A stretch of DNA of 20,249 nucleotides from CAZUNO01 sp964621445 [NCBI: Candidatus Hadarchaeota archaeon] (GTDB lineage: Archaea; CAYQAE01; CAYVLA01): the NCBI GenBank assembly GCA_964621445.1, contig CAZUNO010000034.1, positions 1-20,249 on the forward strand, given 5' to 3'. The notes under the pieces are model-generated. The model had not been told where the DNA came from, did no database searches, and was given only the letters and a program-made list of their open reading frames with translations. Numbering within the stretch: position 1 is the first letter of the stretch; each line of letters starts with the position of its first letter. The translations under genes were made by a program, and so were the position numbers. Below, piece after piece: positions 13,562 to 20,249 of the stretch.

Positions 13562-15349
13562 ATGATCTCAGCTATGGATAAGAGAACCCTGATTATCACC
13601 TTGTCAGTGGTATTAGCGGTAGGGATTTGTTTTGGGGCGGAGGAATTCGATTTTACGAGGGCTATTTACAATTCCCTGAATTACAGCGAGGATGTTAGCT
13701 TTGGGCTGAATACGGAATACACCAGAAATAATTGGTTCCGCATGGGGCCAGAACAGGCTATTGAAAGATTGAAATCCAATAGCCTGAGGGCGGCTGAAAA
13801 CAATATGACCCATATCGCGGGTCTATATTACCTGCAAGCAAAGCCCGATTTCGAATACGCCAGGGCGATAAATGAGAATGGTCACGAGGAGGAAAATACC
13901 CCTTCACCGGTTGACAGGACATACTGGCTGAGGGTGATCCATGAACCCGCATTGAAGGTTGCCAATTTGTCGCTCCACTATTCGATATCGGCGCTGGTTT
14001 TTGATTTCGAGCTTTATTATGCATCTAAACACGATACCGGCGAGGACCATAAATGGCGTCGAAGCTTCTATACCTACGACACGGCTGCGCTGAGGGATTT
14101 CGCGAACTACACCGGCATTGAAATTCCCGAGATGGAGGCTGACGAAAGGCATGATTGGCTGACATCGAAAGGCCTCATTCAGGATTATATGAGTTGGCAG
14201 GAGGAAGTGGTTTGGGAAATGGCCAGAGAGACGGAGAAAGCTGTTCATTCCATCAACCCTAACCTTTCTCTTGGTGTCCTGGGTTTCAATGATTTTTGGC
14301 TGGATTGGAGTACTCTGGAAGGTTTCTTCAATGGTGTCACGGTTACCCTTTGGACCGAAAAGACGTACGGTGGTTACGAGGAGAAAACGGTAGAATACTT
14401 GCGTAATCAATCCCGCGTTCATGGTCTTGATTGCCAGGTGCTCCCTGGGCTATGGTGTCAGGCCATGAAACCATGGGTCCTGATCGAGGACATGGAACGG
14501 GTAACGAGGCATAATGGGGCCTTCTGGATCTATAGACAGAACAAGGAGCAAGCCTACAAACTTGCTGAGGAGGAAGAATATGGAAAGGCATTCCGATTAT
14601 TCAATCGTTATGTATTAATGGATCAATCGCAGGCCGAACCTCTCCCCTCTTTTTACCTCCACCCGGGAATCGTCGCGCTGCCCTACATGGGGTCGAATGG
14701 GGTATCGGTTCTCATGAAGCCAAAAATCCAACTGGATCCAAACGATGAGGTTTACCTAATCACCGGTGCCCAGGAGCTAGAATACGTCGGCATGAATCTA
14801 AGCGTGCGGAAAATCTCATCGAGAAGAATTGCCGCCGTCGATCTCCCATGTTTTATGTACGGTTTTGAGGAGAGGGATCTGTTAGCAACTGAAGCATGGT
14901 CCTTGATCCTGGAACTTAGGAGCCTACTTGAGTCATATGGCGACCTTGGGTTGCTTGTAATGGAGGATCTGGAGACGAAGCTATCTAATGCGCTTCTGGA
15001 TTTCGAGGCCGGGAGATATAGTGAGGTTAAAGCGACTCTGGATCCTCTTTCGGAGTCTGGTTACTCTCAGGTTTTTAAGTCAATCTATCCCTCAGTGCTG
15101 GAGGCTTTGGAGAGCCCCAGGGAGTCGGATATCCCCCTGGGATCTATACGAGAGATATTGAACGCGGAAAAGCTATATGGATCAGGGAGAACCGCTGAGG
15201 GCAATACCTACCTTGTGCGGGGCCTCAGGTCTTGGTCCTTGGCAGTTAGTGAGTTTCCTCCGGGGCTGTCTGTGTCGTTGCTGGTCTTGTTTGTCCTGGT
15301 TACCGGTTCTGGCCCATACCATTTTTGCTGCCAGGATGGTGGGTACTAG
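13562..15349 (+). CDS. Secreted protein of 595 residues, possible glycosidase-like barrel
   Basis: The first 26 residues are a signal peptide (DKRTLIITLSVVLAVGICFG, cleaved before AEEFDF). The start at 13562 is favoured over an ATG four codons later because GTGAT lies five bases upstream of it. The middle part alternates strands and helices in a way that suggests a TIM barrel: SISALVFDFELYYAS, LSLGVLGFNDFWLDW, NGVTVTLWTEKTYGG, LDCQVLPGLWCQAM and HNGAFWIYRQNK. The acidic residues at strand ends (D-x-E in FDFELYY) resemble glycoside hydrolases, but I cannot name a family. The C-terminal third is helical, ending in a hydrophobic run LSVSLLVLFVLVTG and an odd tail GPYHFCCQDGGY. The tail lacks the usual positive residues and may result from a frameshift. 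Likely extracytoplasmic and membrane-tethered. It converges on the protease gene with overlapping stop codons. Confidence 0.7.
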   Translation: MISAMDKRTLIITLSVVLAVGICFGAEEFDFTRAIYNSLNYSEDVSFGLNTEYTRNNWFRMGPEQAIERLKSNSLRAAENNMTHIAGLYYLQAKPDFEYARAINENGHEEENTPSPVDRTYWLRVIHEPALKVANLSLHYSISALVFDFELYYASKHDTGEDHKWRRSFYTYDTAALRDFANYTGIEIPEMEADERHDWLTSKGLIQDYMSWQEEVVWEMARETEKAVHSINPNLSLGVLGFNDFWLDWSTLEGFFNGVTVTLWTEKTYGGYEEKTVEYLRNQSRVHGLDCQVLPGLWCQAMKPWVLIEDMERVTRHNGAFWIYRQNKEQAYKLAEEEEYGKAFRLFNRYVLMDQSQAEPLPSFYLHPGIVALPYMGSNGVSVLMKPKIQLDPNDEVYLITGAQELEYVGMNLSVRKISSRRIAAVDLPCFMYGFEERDLLATEAWSLILELRSLLESYGDLGLLVMEDLETKLSNALLDFEAGRYSEVKATLDPLSESGYSQVFKSIYPSVLEALESPRESDIPLGSIREILNAEKLYGSGRTAEGNTYLVRGLRSWSLAVSEFPPGLSVSLLVLFVLVTGSGPYHFCCQDGGY

Positions 15350-17943
15350 TCAAGGGAATCTTGTTCCGTTTTTTCATCTCCGCCTGCCATGGACTTCCGG
15401 ATGAGGACTAGCGCTATTAGCGCAAATAGAACCATTACACCGATGATTAAATGTCCTAGGTAGGGGCGGATTATGGGTGGTGTGTAGGGTAGTAGTGGGG
15501 GGAGGATTGGGAGTAGGAAGTTGAGGTTGTTCTCAAACCACTTGGGGAGTTCCATTTCCCAGTTCACCACGTTTTCGCTGATGTTAAGGGCACCTTTCTC
15601 TATGGTGATGTTCCTGGTGTGGGTGGTGTCCTCTTGGATAACCGCCTCTATGGTCGTGCTGTCGATGATTTCGGCCTCTCTGATGGTGGCCGTGTTTATG
15701 GTGTATGGTTCCTTGGCCTCCTCCATGCTGGTTCCATCGACGACAAACTCGAAGTCCACTACACTTGGTGGGAGTAAAATGGCTTTGGTCCCGTTCCTGT
15801 AGTCTATATAGAAGCTGTTGGGTATTCCTATCTCTATCTGGTTCCTGTTGTGATCCGCTATGGAGGGATTGTATCCCACGTGTCGCCCGTGGGTGTCGTA
15901 TACGTGGGGGTAGAGCTCGTGGGCGGGATGGAGCAGTGTGAGCGCGGTAACGTTGGCGGGGAGTGAATTGGTGAAGTCCTCCAGGAAGGCCCGCCAGGCC
16001 GTGTCTTTAGCAAATTCCGTTTGGTCGTAGTAGTGGAGGTACCGATTGTAGATGGTAGAGGGCCTTGTCCCGGCGGAAAAGGCATAGTCGTATCCCTGCC
16101 TCCATATCAGTGTGGCCAGGCCATTGAATCCTGAGGGTTGGCGGTGTCCGGTTCCGTTGAACCATACCTCGATGTTGGCCACCACCGCTTTTTCTGTGGT
16201 GGTGATGGTTTCCAGGGCCGCCTTTCTTAGGTTTTTGTTTGCGAGGCTGGGGTCGGCGAGGAGGTTTTGGGCGAGGTCCACTATGTCCGTGTAGGGTTCA
16301 CCCTCGGCTTCCCAGGACTCGTATACCGTCTTTGAAATGGTGCGGTTGAAGGATGCCCTGCCGGCGGTGTAGTTTGCGTGCAGTATCTTGGTCAGGTCGT
16401 CCATCGCCGAGGCCACATCGCCGAGCTTGGAGGAATCGATGCCTGACAGGGTGCAGTTGGACCTGTACAGGGATCCCGGGGAGCCGTCGTACCTTGCTTC
16501 GAAGGGGCTAACTATGGCCTTCACGTAGTCCAGTGCCGACATGCCGGGATTACGGGTAAGGTTGGTCAGGAAGTCCTGGTATGCGTATCCGTAACCTGGT
16601 ACGGGGAGCTCGGAGCAGGTGAAGTAATCTGTCACATCCCTAAGGTGGTATAGGATCTCCACCTGGGCCATCAGGCAGGCGTCGAAGCTGAGTATGTCGG
16701 GCTGGTGGTCATTTAGTGCGGCCTTCAGGGGGCTGAATTTCATTGGCCTGTCGCCCTGGTGAAAGTCCCAATCTATCCCCCTTATCCCAGCTCCGTGGTC
16801 GGAGAGGATGAGGTGGGTATTCTTGCTTGGTATTCCGGTCGTCGACTCCTCCAAGAATCTTTCAAGGATAGCATCTGAGCTGAGGTTGGATGGCCCCCAA
16901 TCAGGCCCTACCTTGACCAGGCTGCCGTTAAGGATTTGGTAGAACTGGGCGTTATTTCCGGGGAGGGAGGTCGATCCAATGGCGTCTTTTTTCCACAGGT
17001 CGATCAACGCGGTCATGCCCACCTTTGGGGTGCCGGTGGCGTCGGATACACGTTGCATGTCCTGTACATTGTCGAGCATGTATTTTTGGAGGTCGGGCTT
17101 GGTGTCGGCGCAAAGGTAGAGCATGACCAGCCATTCCGCCTTTCTAAGATTTAGGGTCATCTGGGAGGTGGCTTGGTGGCTCCCGCTGCTTGCCTTGATC
17201 CTGATTTCTCGTTGGCGTGGTAGTTTCAGGTCGGGGTCCTGTGAGCATTTGAGGGTTACGTTTAGCTTGGTGCTGGTGATGCCCGTGTTCGAGGGCCCAG
17301 TTGATTGGGGTTCGAAGCTAATTTCCAGGTATGGAGGCATCTCTCCCTGGACCTCGAACTCGACCTGTTCGGAGAGCTCCGCGCCTCGATGGTCCAGCTC
17401 CAGGACCGTGGAGTTGGGCTGTGTGGGATAGATGTCGAGGGACCGGGGAAGGTTGAGGGTGAGGTCCTGGGGTTCGCTCCGGCCTTCCACACAGGCCAGG
17501 ATTCTATCGATCTTTTCAAATACGTCATCCTTGGTCACCCCCCGTTCCACAATACCTGCATAGATATGCCCGACGAGATTGCCCTTAATGAAATATCCTC
17601 CCTCGCACCAGCACTGACCACCACCACAAATTGGGCACTGCAGACTATCCATTTCCCTCCTGTAATGATCTCGGACGACCGGGTCTACCAGATCCAGAAA
17701 TTCATCACTCTCCCCCTTTTCAAACCGGTAAAAGGCCTCCGCATCCTCTGCTTTTTCAAAACAGTAGTAATGGATGGTGAACCTATCCTCGTACTCGCAT
17801 GCGAGGTGTTGACTGTTGCCTTCGTAGCCCAGGAGTCCGGGAGTTTCCAGTTCGGAGTCCACGAGATTCCCGCAATCGGGACACATCGATTCATCCAGGT
17901 TGCAGTCCGCGCAACCCGCCTTTAAAAAGAGAAGTAGAAGCAT
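15346..17943 (-). CDS. Clostripain-family (C11) cysteine protease, membrane-anchored
   Basis: An 865-residue extracytoplasmic protease. The caspase-like core begins near residue 270 (WLVMLYLCADTKPDLQKYML). It contains the catalytic dyad His383 in LILSDHGAGIRG and Cys423 in ILSFDACLMAQVEI, both matching clostripain signatures. The N-terminal 155 residues are Cys-rich: C-x2-C pairs at 11/14, 21/24 and 103/106, plus C111, C113 and others, with CPDCGNLVD resembling a zinc ribbon. A beta-sandwich-like region (about 160-268) follows, and a second sandwich near 720-800 comes before a C-terminal membrane helix (about 827-848) with tail RKSMAGGDEK. Many N-x-S/T sites fit a surface protein. The ATG at 17943 gives a hydrophobic start without basic residues; see the finding on an ATC alternative. 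Such proteases are known from sediment archaea that feed on detrital protein. Confidence 0.88.
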   Translation of the reverse strand: MLLLLFLKAGCADCNLDESMCPDCGNLVDSELETPGLLGYEGNSQHLACEYEDRFTIHYYCFEKAEDAEAFYRFEKGESDEFLDLVDPVVRDHYRREMDSLQCPICGGGQCWCEGGYFIKGNLVGHIYAGIVERGVTKDDVFEKIDRILACVEGRSEPQDLTLNLPRSLDIYPTQPNSTVLELDHRGAELSEQVEFEVQGEMPPYLEISFEPQSTGPSNTGITSTKLNVTLKCSQDPDLKLPRQREIRIKASSGSHQATSQMTLNLRKAEWLVMLYLCADTKPDLQKYMLDNVQDMQRVSDATGTPKVGMTALIDLWKKDAIGSTSLPGNNAQFYQILNGSLVKVGPDWGPSNLSSDAILERFLEESTTGIPSKNTHLILSDHGAGIRGIDWDFHQGDRPMKFSPLKAALNDHQPDILSFDACLMAQVEILYHLRDVTDYFTCSELPVPGYGYAYQDFLTNLTRNPGMSALDYVKAIVSPFEARYDGSPGSLYRSNCTLSGIDSSKLGDVASAMDDLTKILHANYTAGRASFNRTISKTVYESWEAEGEPYTDIVDLAQNLLADPSLANKNLRKAALETITTTEKAVVANIEVWFNGTGHRQPSGFNGLATLIWRQGYDYAFSAGTRPSTIYNRYLHYYDQTEFAKDTAWRAFLEDFTNSLPANVTALTLLHPAHELYPHVYDTHGRHVGYNPSIADHNRNQIEIGIPNSFYIDYRNGTKAILLPPSVVDFEFVVDGTSMEEAKEPYTINTATIREAEIIDSTTIEAVIQEDTTHTRNITIEKGALNISENVVNWEMELPKWFENNLNFLLPILPPLLPYTPPIIRPYLGHLIIGVMVLFALIALVLIRKSMAGGDEKTEQDSLD

Positions 17944-17997
17944 TAGCAGGACGGTTTTCCTGATGAATTACACCCGCAGCATGAAAAAAGTGGTAGA

Positions 17998-18006
17998 CAT
18001 AAAAAT
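17998..18006 (-). promoter_or_regulatory. TATA-like box for the protease gene
   Basis: ATTTTTATG on the minus strand lies about 59 bases before the ATG at 17943 and about 38 before an in-frame ATC at 17964. A start about 25 bases past the box leaves a leader containing GGGTG at 17975-17971. Confidence 0.4.
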
Positions 18007-18108
18007 CCTCCGGAATTAAAGCGTTCCCGGAAAACCATTTCCATATGGAGTCCGTTCGTAGACTAAAGGGGCCTCACAGAGAAGTATTTCTGATTCGCCG
18101 CTGCAATC

Positions 18109-18115
18109 ATTTAAT
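18109..18115 (+). promoter_or_regulatory. TATA-like box for the metallo-beta-lactamase-fold gene
   Basis: ATTTAAT is centred 39 bases before the ATG at 18151. The predicted leader is about a dozen bases and contains GGGAGCG just ahead of the start. Confidence 0.35.
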
Positions 18116-18150
18116 GCCCCTCATACCTATTCAGAGCCGTTGGGAGCGAG

Positions 18151-18834
18151 ATGGGGAAAGTGAATATATACACCGTTGATTTCGGTTTCAATCAGTGCTA
18201 CATTATTCGCTCCCAAGGAGTCATCATGGTGGACGGAGGGCTACCGAACAGGAGAGGTGACTTCCTGGAGGCCCTGCAGAGGCTCCCGATAGAACCCCAG
18301 GATATACAACTGGTGGTCATAACCCATGGACACTTTGACCACATGGGCTCGGCAAGGGACATAAGGGAGGTCACCGGGGCCAGGATCGCCATGCACCGTC
18401 TGGACAAGGATTGCCTGGAGAAGCCGCTAAATCGTTTTCCCAGAGGAGTCGGCGTGTGGGGCGGGCTGCTTCGAGGGGTACTCCCGATTCTCAAACCATT
18501 TATCCATGCACCGCCATGCGAGGTTGACATCGTTCTGGATGACGACGGAATGTCGTTGACCGACTTCGGGATCCCGGGCAGGGTGGTCCACACCCCGGGC
18601 CACACCACCGGTTCGGTCAGCGTTGTTCTGGACTCCGGCGATGCGTTCGTGGGGTGCATGGCACAAAACAAGTTCCCGCTGCGGCTGAATCCCGAGCTCC
18701 CGGTACTGGCCGATGATTTGGACCTTGTTAAGAAAAGCTGGAAACACCTGCTTGAACTAGGCATGCAGACCATCTACCCGGGACATGGAAAGCCATTCCC
18801 GGCCGCCGTCATACGTGATTCTCTGGAGACATAG
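18151..18834 (+). CDS. Metallo-beta-lactamase-fold hydrolase
   Basis: A 227-residue cytoplasmic protein of the glyoxalase II-like branch of the metallo-beta-lactamase superfamily. The zinc-binding set is complete: THGHFDHMGS gives H59, H61, D63 and H64; HTPGHTTGS gives H151; SGDAFVG gives the bridging D164; and IYPGHGKPF gives H212. The opening strands (VNIYTVDFGFNQCYII, VIMVDGG) and the order of motifs match single-domain hydrolases. The segment between residues 95 and 125 is a hydrophobic insert (VGVWGGLLRGVLPILKPFIH) that may cover the active site or touch a membrane. Members act on thioesters, phosphodiesters, lactones and other esters, so the substrate cannot be read from sequence. GGGAGCG precedes the ATG. 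It is a stand-alone gene, divergent from the protease gene 207 bases away. Confidence 0.88.
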   Translation: MGKVNIYTVDFGFNQCYIIRSQGVIMVDGGLPNRRGDFLEALQRLPIEPQDIQLVVITHGHFDHMGSARDIREVTGARIAMHRLDKDCLEKPLNRFPRGVGVWGGLLRGVLPILKPFIHAPPCEVDIVLDDDGMSLTDFGIPGRVVHTPGHTTGSVSVVLDSGDAFVGCMAQNKFPLRLNPELPVLADDLDLVKKSWKHLLELGMQTIYPGHGKPFPAAVIRDSLET

Positions 18835-18936
18835 TTACCCTCGCCCGTGTTCTTTAGAGGTCAGCTCCGGAGATGGAGGTGCGGGGAGCGGACTGGACCT
18901 GGAGTGATAGGTTTGGGCTGTGGCCGGTCTTGGTCC

Positions 18937-19130
18937 TTATCCGGAAACCGGTTTTGCTTCCCTTACCATTACTATGCTGTCACGATCCGTGATTTCAAAG
19001 CCAGACGGTCCTTCAAACCTCCAGTCATAGGGGACGGGTAGCCAGGCAATACTTTTCTGGTAGGGCCTCAAGAGCCGTGAAGATGTTGAGATGGCCGGCC
19101 CAGCCCAGGTTCTTTTGGCGTTGTTTGCAT
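18937..19130 (-). pseudogene. Decayed 3' end of an unidentified gene
   Basis: On the minus strand a frame ending in TAA (18939-18937) reads PVPYDWRFEGPSGFEITD and RDSIVMVREAKPVSG, clearly protein-like. Upstream of about 19045 the better text is in the neighbouring frame, NLGWAGHLNIFTALEALPEK followed by YCLATRP. A single frameshift therefore joins two sensible halves. No start codon is available in either frame before the sialidase gene's ribosome binding site at 19145. This looks like the last 60-65 codons of a gene whose 5' part was lost. I do not recognise the family. It accounts for most of the 326-base gap between the hydrolase and sialidase genes; the rest (18835-18936) shows nothing. 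Confidence 0.45.
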
Positions 19131-19160
19131 CGGCCCTAATTGATAAGGAGGAGAGACCTT

Positions 19161-20228
19161 ATGTCTGAAATCTTGCCGTGGCACAGCGATGTATTCGTGA
19201 CCGGGGAGAACGGCGTCCACACCTATCGAATCCCGGCAATGGTCCAATCGTCCCGGGGGACGCTGCTAGTTTTCTGCGAGGCGCGTAAGGAGAGCCAGAA
19301 GGATGCCAGCCCCACCGACATGGTGCTCAAGCGAAGCCTGGACGGTGGACGGACTTGGCTCCCGATAAAAACGCTGGTTCGCGGGGCAGGCACTGATGCG
19401 GTCATGAACCCGGTGGCCGTGGTGGACGGGAAGAGGAGCGTCATACTGCTGGTATGCTGTGTGGTTGATCGTGAAACCGGCGAGGAGCACCGGCAGCACC
19501 TGATGCTTTCCAGCCGGGATGAAGGACGTTCCTGGACCACCACAGTGGACATGGGCCAGTTGATCTCGGACTACGATGATACCTTCGTGCCGGGGCCCGG
19601 TTGTGGCATCCAGACCAGAACGGGGAGGCTGGTGGTTCCTGGGTACACCTGCTCGGGTAGGGTGGACGGGAATGACGGGAGAGGTCTACGATCGCGGGTG
19701 ATATACAGCGACGACCACGGGGACAGCTGGTGCATGGGGGAACCGGTCGACGAGAATACCAACGAATCGCAGGTTATAGAGCTGTCCGATGGCCGGCTCA
19801 TGTTGAATATGCGTCAACGCGCCGGTCGGGGGTGCCGTGCGGTTGCCATCAGCGAGGATGGTGGAGAATCCTGGGGCCCGGTATCCTTCGATAGCAGGTT
19901 GAACGAATGCCCATGCCAGGCCAGCTTAATACGCCACCCCCATGCAGACAGGGAAGGAAAGGCCCTGGTTCTATTCGCAAATCCCGATATATCGGGAGAG
20001 AGTTACGGCGACGCAAGACGGAGGAAAATGACTGTCCGCGTGAGCTATGATGAGGGGGCAACTTGGCCCGTTAAGAAGCTGGTGCATCCCGGGCCCTCCT
20101 CTTACTCTGGACTGGCCGGTCTCCCGAACGGGGACGTGGGTCTGGTCTTCGAGGGGGGATACGGCCATCGCCGGGAGTGGATACGGTTCACCCGCCTGCC
20201 GCTTGCCTGGATTACGGATAACCAGTAG
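19161..20228 (+). CDS. Exo-alpha-sialidase (GH33-type), cytoplasmic
   Basis: A 355-residue six-bladed propeller enzyme expected to release terminal sialic acids. The first triad arginine is in TYRIPAM (R23) and the acid/base Asp is D53 in PTDMVLKRS. Five Asp-boxes follow the S-x-D-x-G-x-T/S-W pattern: SLDGGRTW, SRDEGRSW, SDDHGDSW, SEDGGESW and SYDEGATW. NESQVIELSDGRLMLNMR supplies the catalytic Glu (E202) and arginines. The nucleophile Tyr is probably Y315 in SSYSGLAGL, and E331 in LVFEGG may hold R23. There is no signal peptide, so it works inside the cell on imported oligosaccharides, or on substrates related to sialic acid. The ATG at 19161 was chosen over an earlier TTG because AAGGAGG lies nine bases before it. 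No sialic-acid lyase or transporter is in the window. Confidence 0.88.
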   Translation: MSEILPWHSDVFVTGENGVHTYRIPAMVQSSRGTLLVFCEARKESQKDASPTDMVLKRSLDGGRTWLPIKTLVRGAGTDAVMNPVAVVDGKRSVILLVCCVVDRETGEEHRQHLMLSSRDEGRSWTTTVDMGQLISDYDDTFVPGPGCGIQTRTGRLVVPGYTCSGRVDGNDGRGLRSRVIYSDDHGDSWCMGEPVDENTNESQVIELSDGRLMLNMRQRAGRGCRAVAISEDGGESWGPVSFDSRLNECPCQASLIRHPHADREGKALVLFANPDISGESYGDARRRKMTVRVSYDEGATWPVKKLVHPGPSSYSGLAGLPNGDVGLVFEGGYGHRREWIRFTRLPLAWITDNQ

Positions 20229-20249
20229 TTTTTCGAGCGGTCATCGGGT

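Noticed and set aside
15177-15404. Separate small protein overlapping the end of the 595-residue gene
   Set aside because: Its early part is the shadow of the real frame. Only its last third, after the membrane-like run, could be the true tail if a frameshift occurred, which I noted with that gene.
1-20249. tRNA, rRNA, riboswitch or CRISPR elements
   Set aside because: Reading the gaps on both strands I saw no cloverleaf with conserved T-loop bases, no rRNA-like blocks, no recognisable riboswitch core and no regularly spaced repeats.

Overview
The window looks like part of an archaeal chromosome. Several genes are preceded by GGTGAT- or GGGTG-type ribosome binding sites, and A/T-rich TATA-like boxes sit about 25-35 bases ahead of several starts. 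Some transcripts appear nearly leaderless, and there is a tiny zinc-finger protein of a kind common in archaea. A secreted clostripain-type protease next to glycan-processing enzymes would suit a heterotrophic sediment or gut archaeon, for example a Thermoplasmata-like lineage. That assignment is inference from protein style; no rRNA, tRNA or core marker gene is present to fix it.

Layout. (1) 1-7.7 kb carries three paralogous membrane-anchored proteins of about 410-435 residues (227-1534 +, 4470-5768 -, 6080-7318 -). Each has an N-terminal export signal, a glutamine-amidotransferase-like domain that seems to lack the nucleophile, and a near-invariant C-terminal membrane segment. Between them lie a beta-propeller glycosidase-like protein, a flavodoxin, two tiny membrane proteins and a 35-residue zinc-finger-like protein. 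(2) 7.7-9.3 kb carries an isochorismatase-fold protein without its catalytic cysteine and a cation diffusion facilitator whose metal site reads N-D-D-D, suggesting manganese. (3) 9.3-11.1 kb is an IS1634-like insertion sequence with an apparently intact transposase. (4) 11.2-12.0 kb is a broken gene in which the first codons of a sulfatase run, through a one-base frameshift, into the C-terminal two thirds of an aldo/keto reductase. (5) 12-18 kb has an FAD-dependent oxidoreductase divergent from a secreted 595-residue protein, which converges on a membrane-anchored clostripain-family protease; the last two genes share their stop codons. (6) 18-20.2 kb has a metallo-beta-lactamase-fold hydrolase, a decayed gene remnant and a cytoplasmic sialidase.

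Functional theme (inference). Sialidase, the sulfatase remnant, the propeller hydrolase, the FAD oxidoreductase and the aldo/keto reductase are families often found together in degradation of sulfated or sialylated glycans. The anchored protease would handle the protein part of such substrates. The window is also rich in relics: a startless coding frame at the left edge, the sulfatase/reductase fusion, and a frameshifted remnant before the sialidase. Together with the insertion sequence, these mark a region that is being rearranged. The least explained element is the expanded family of three membrane proteins.
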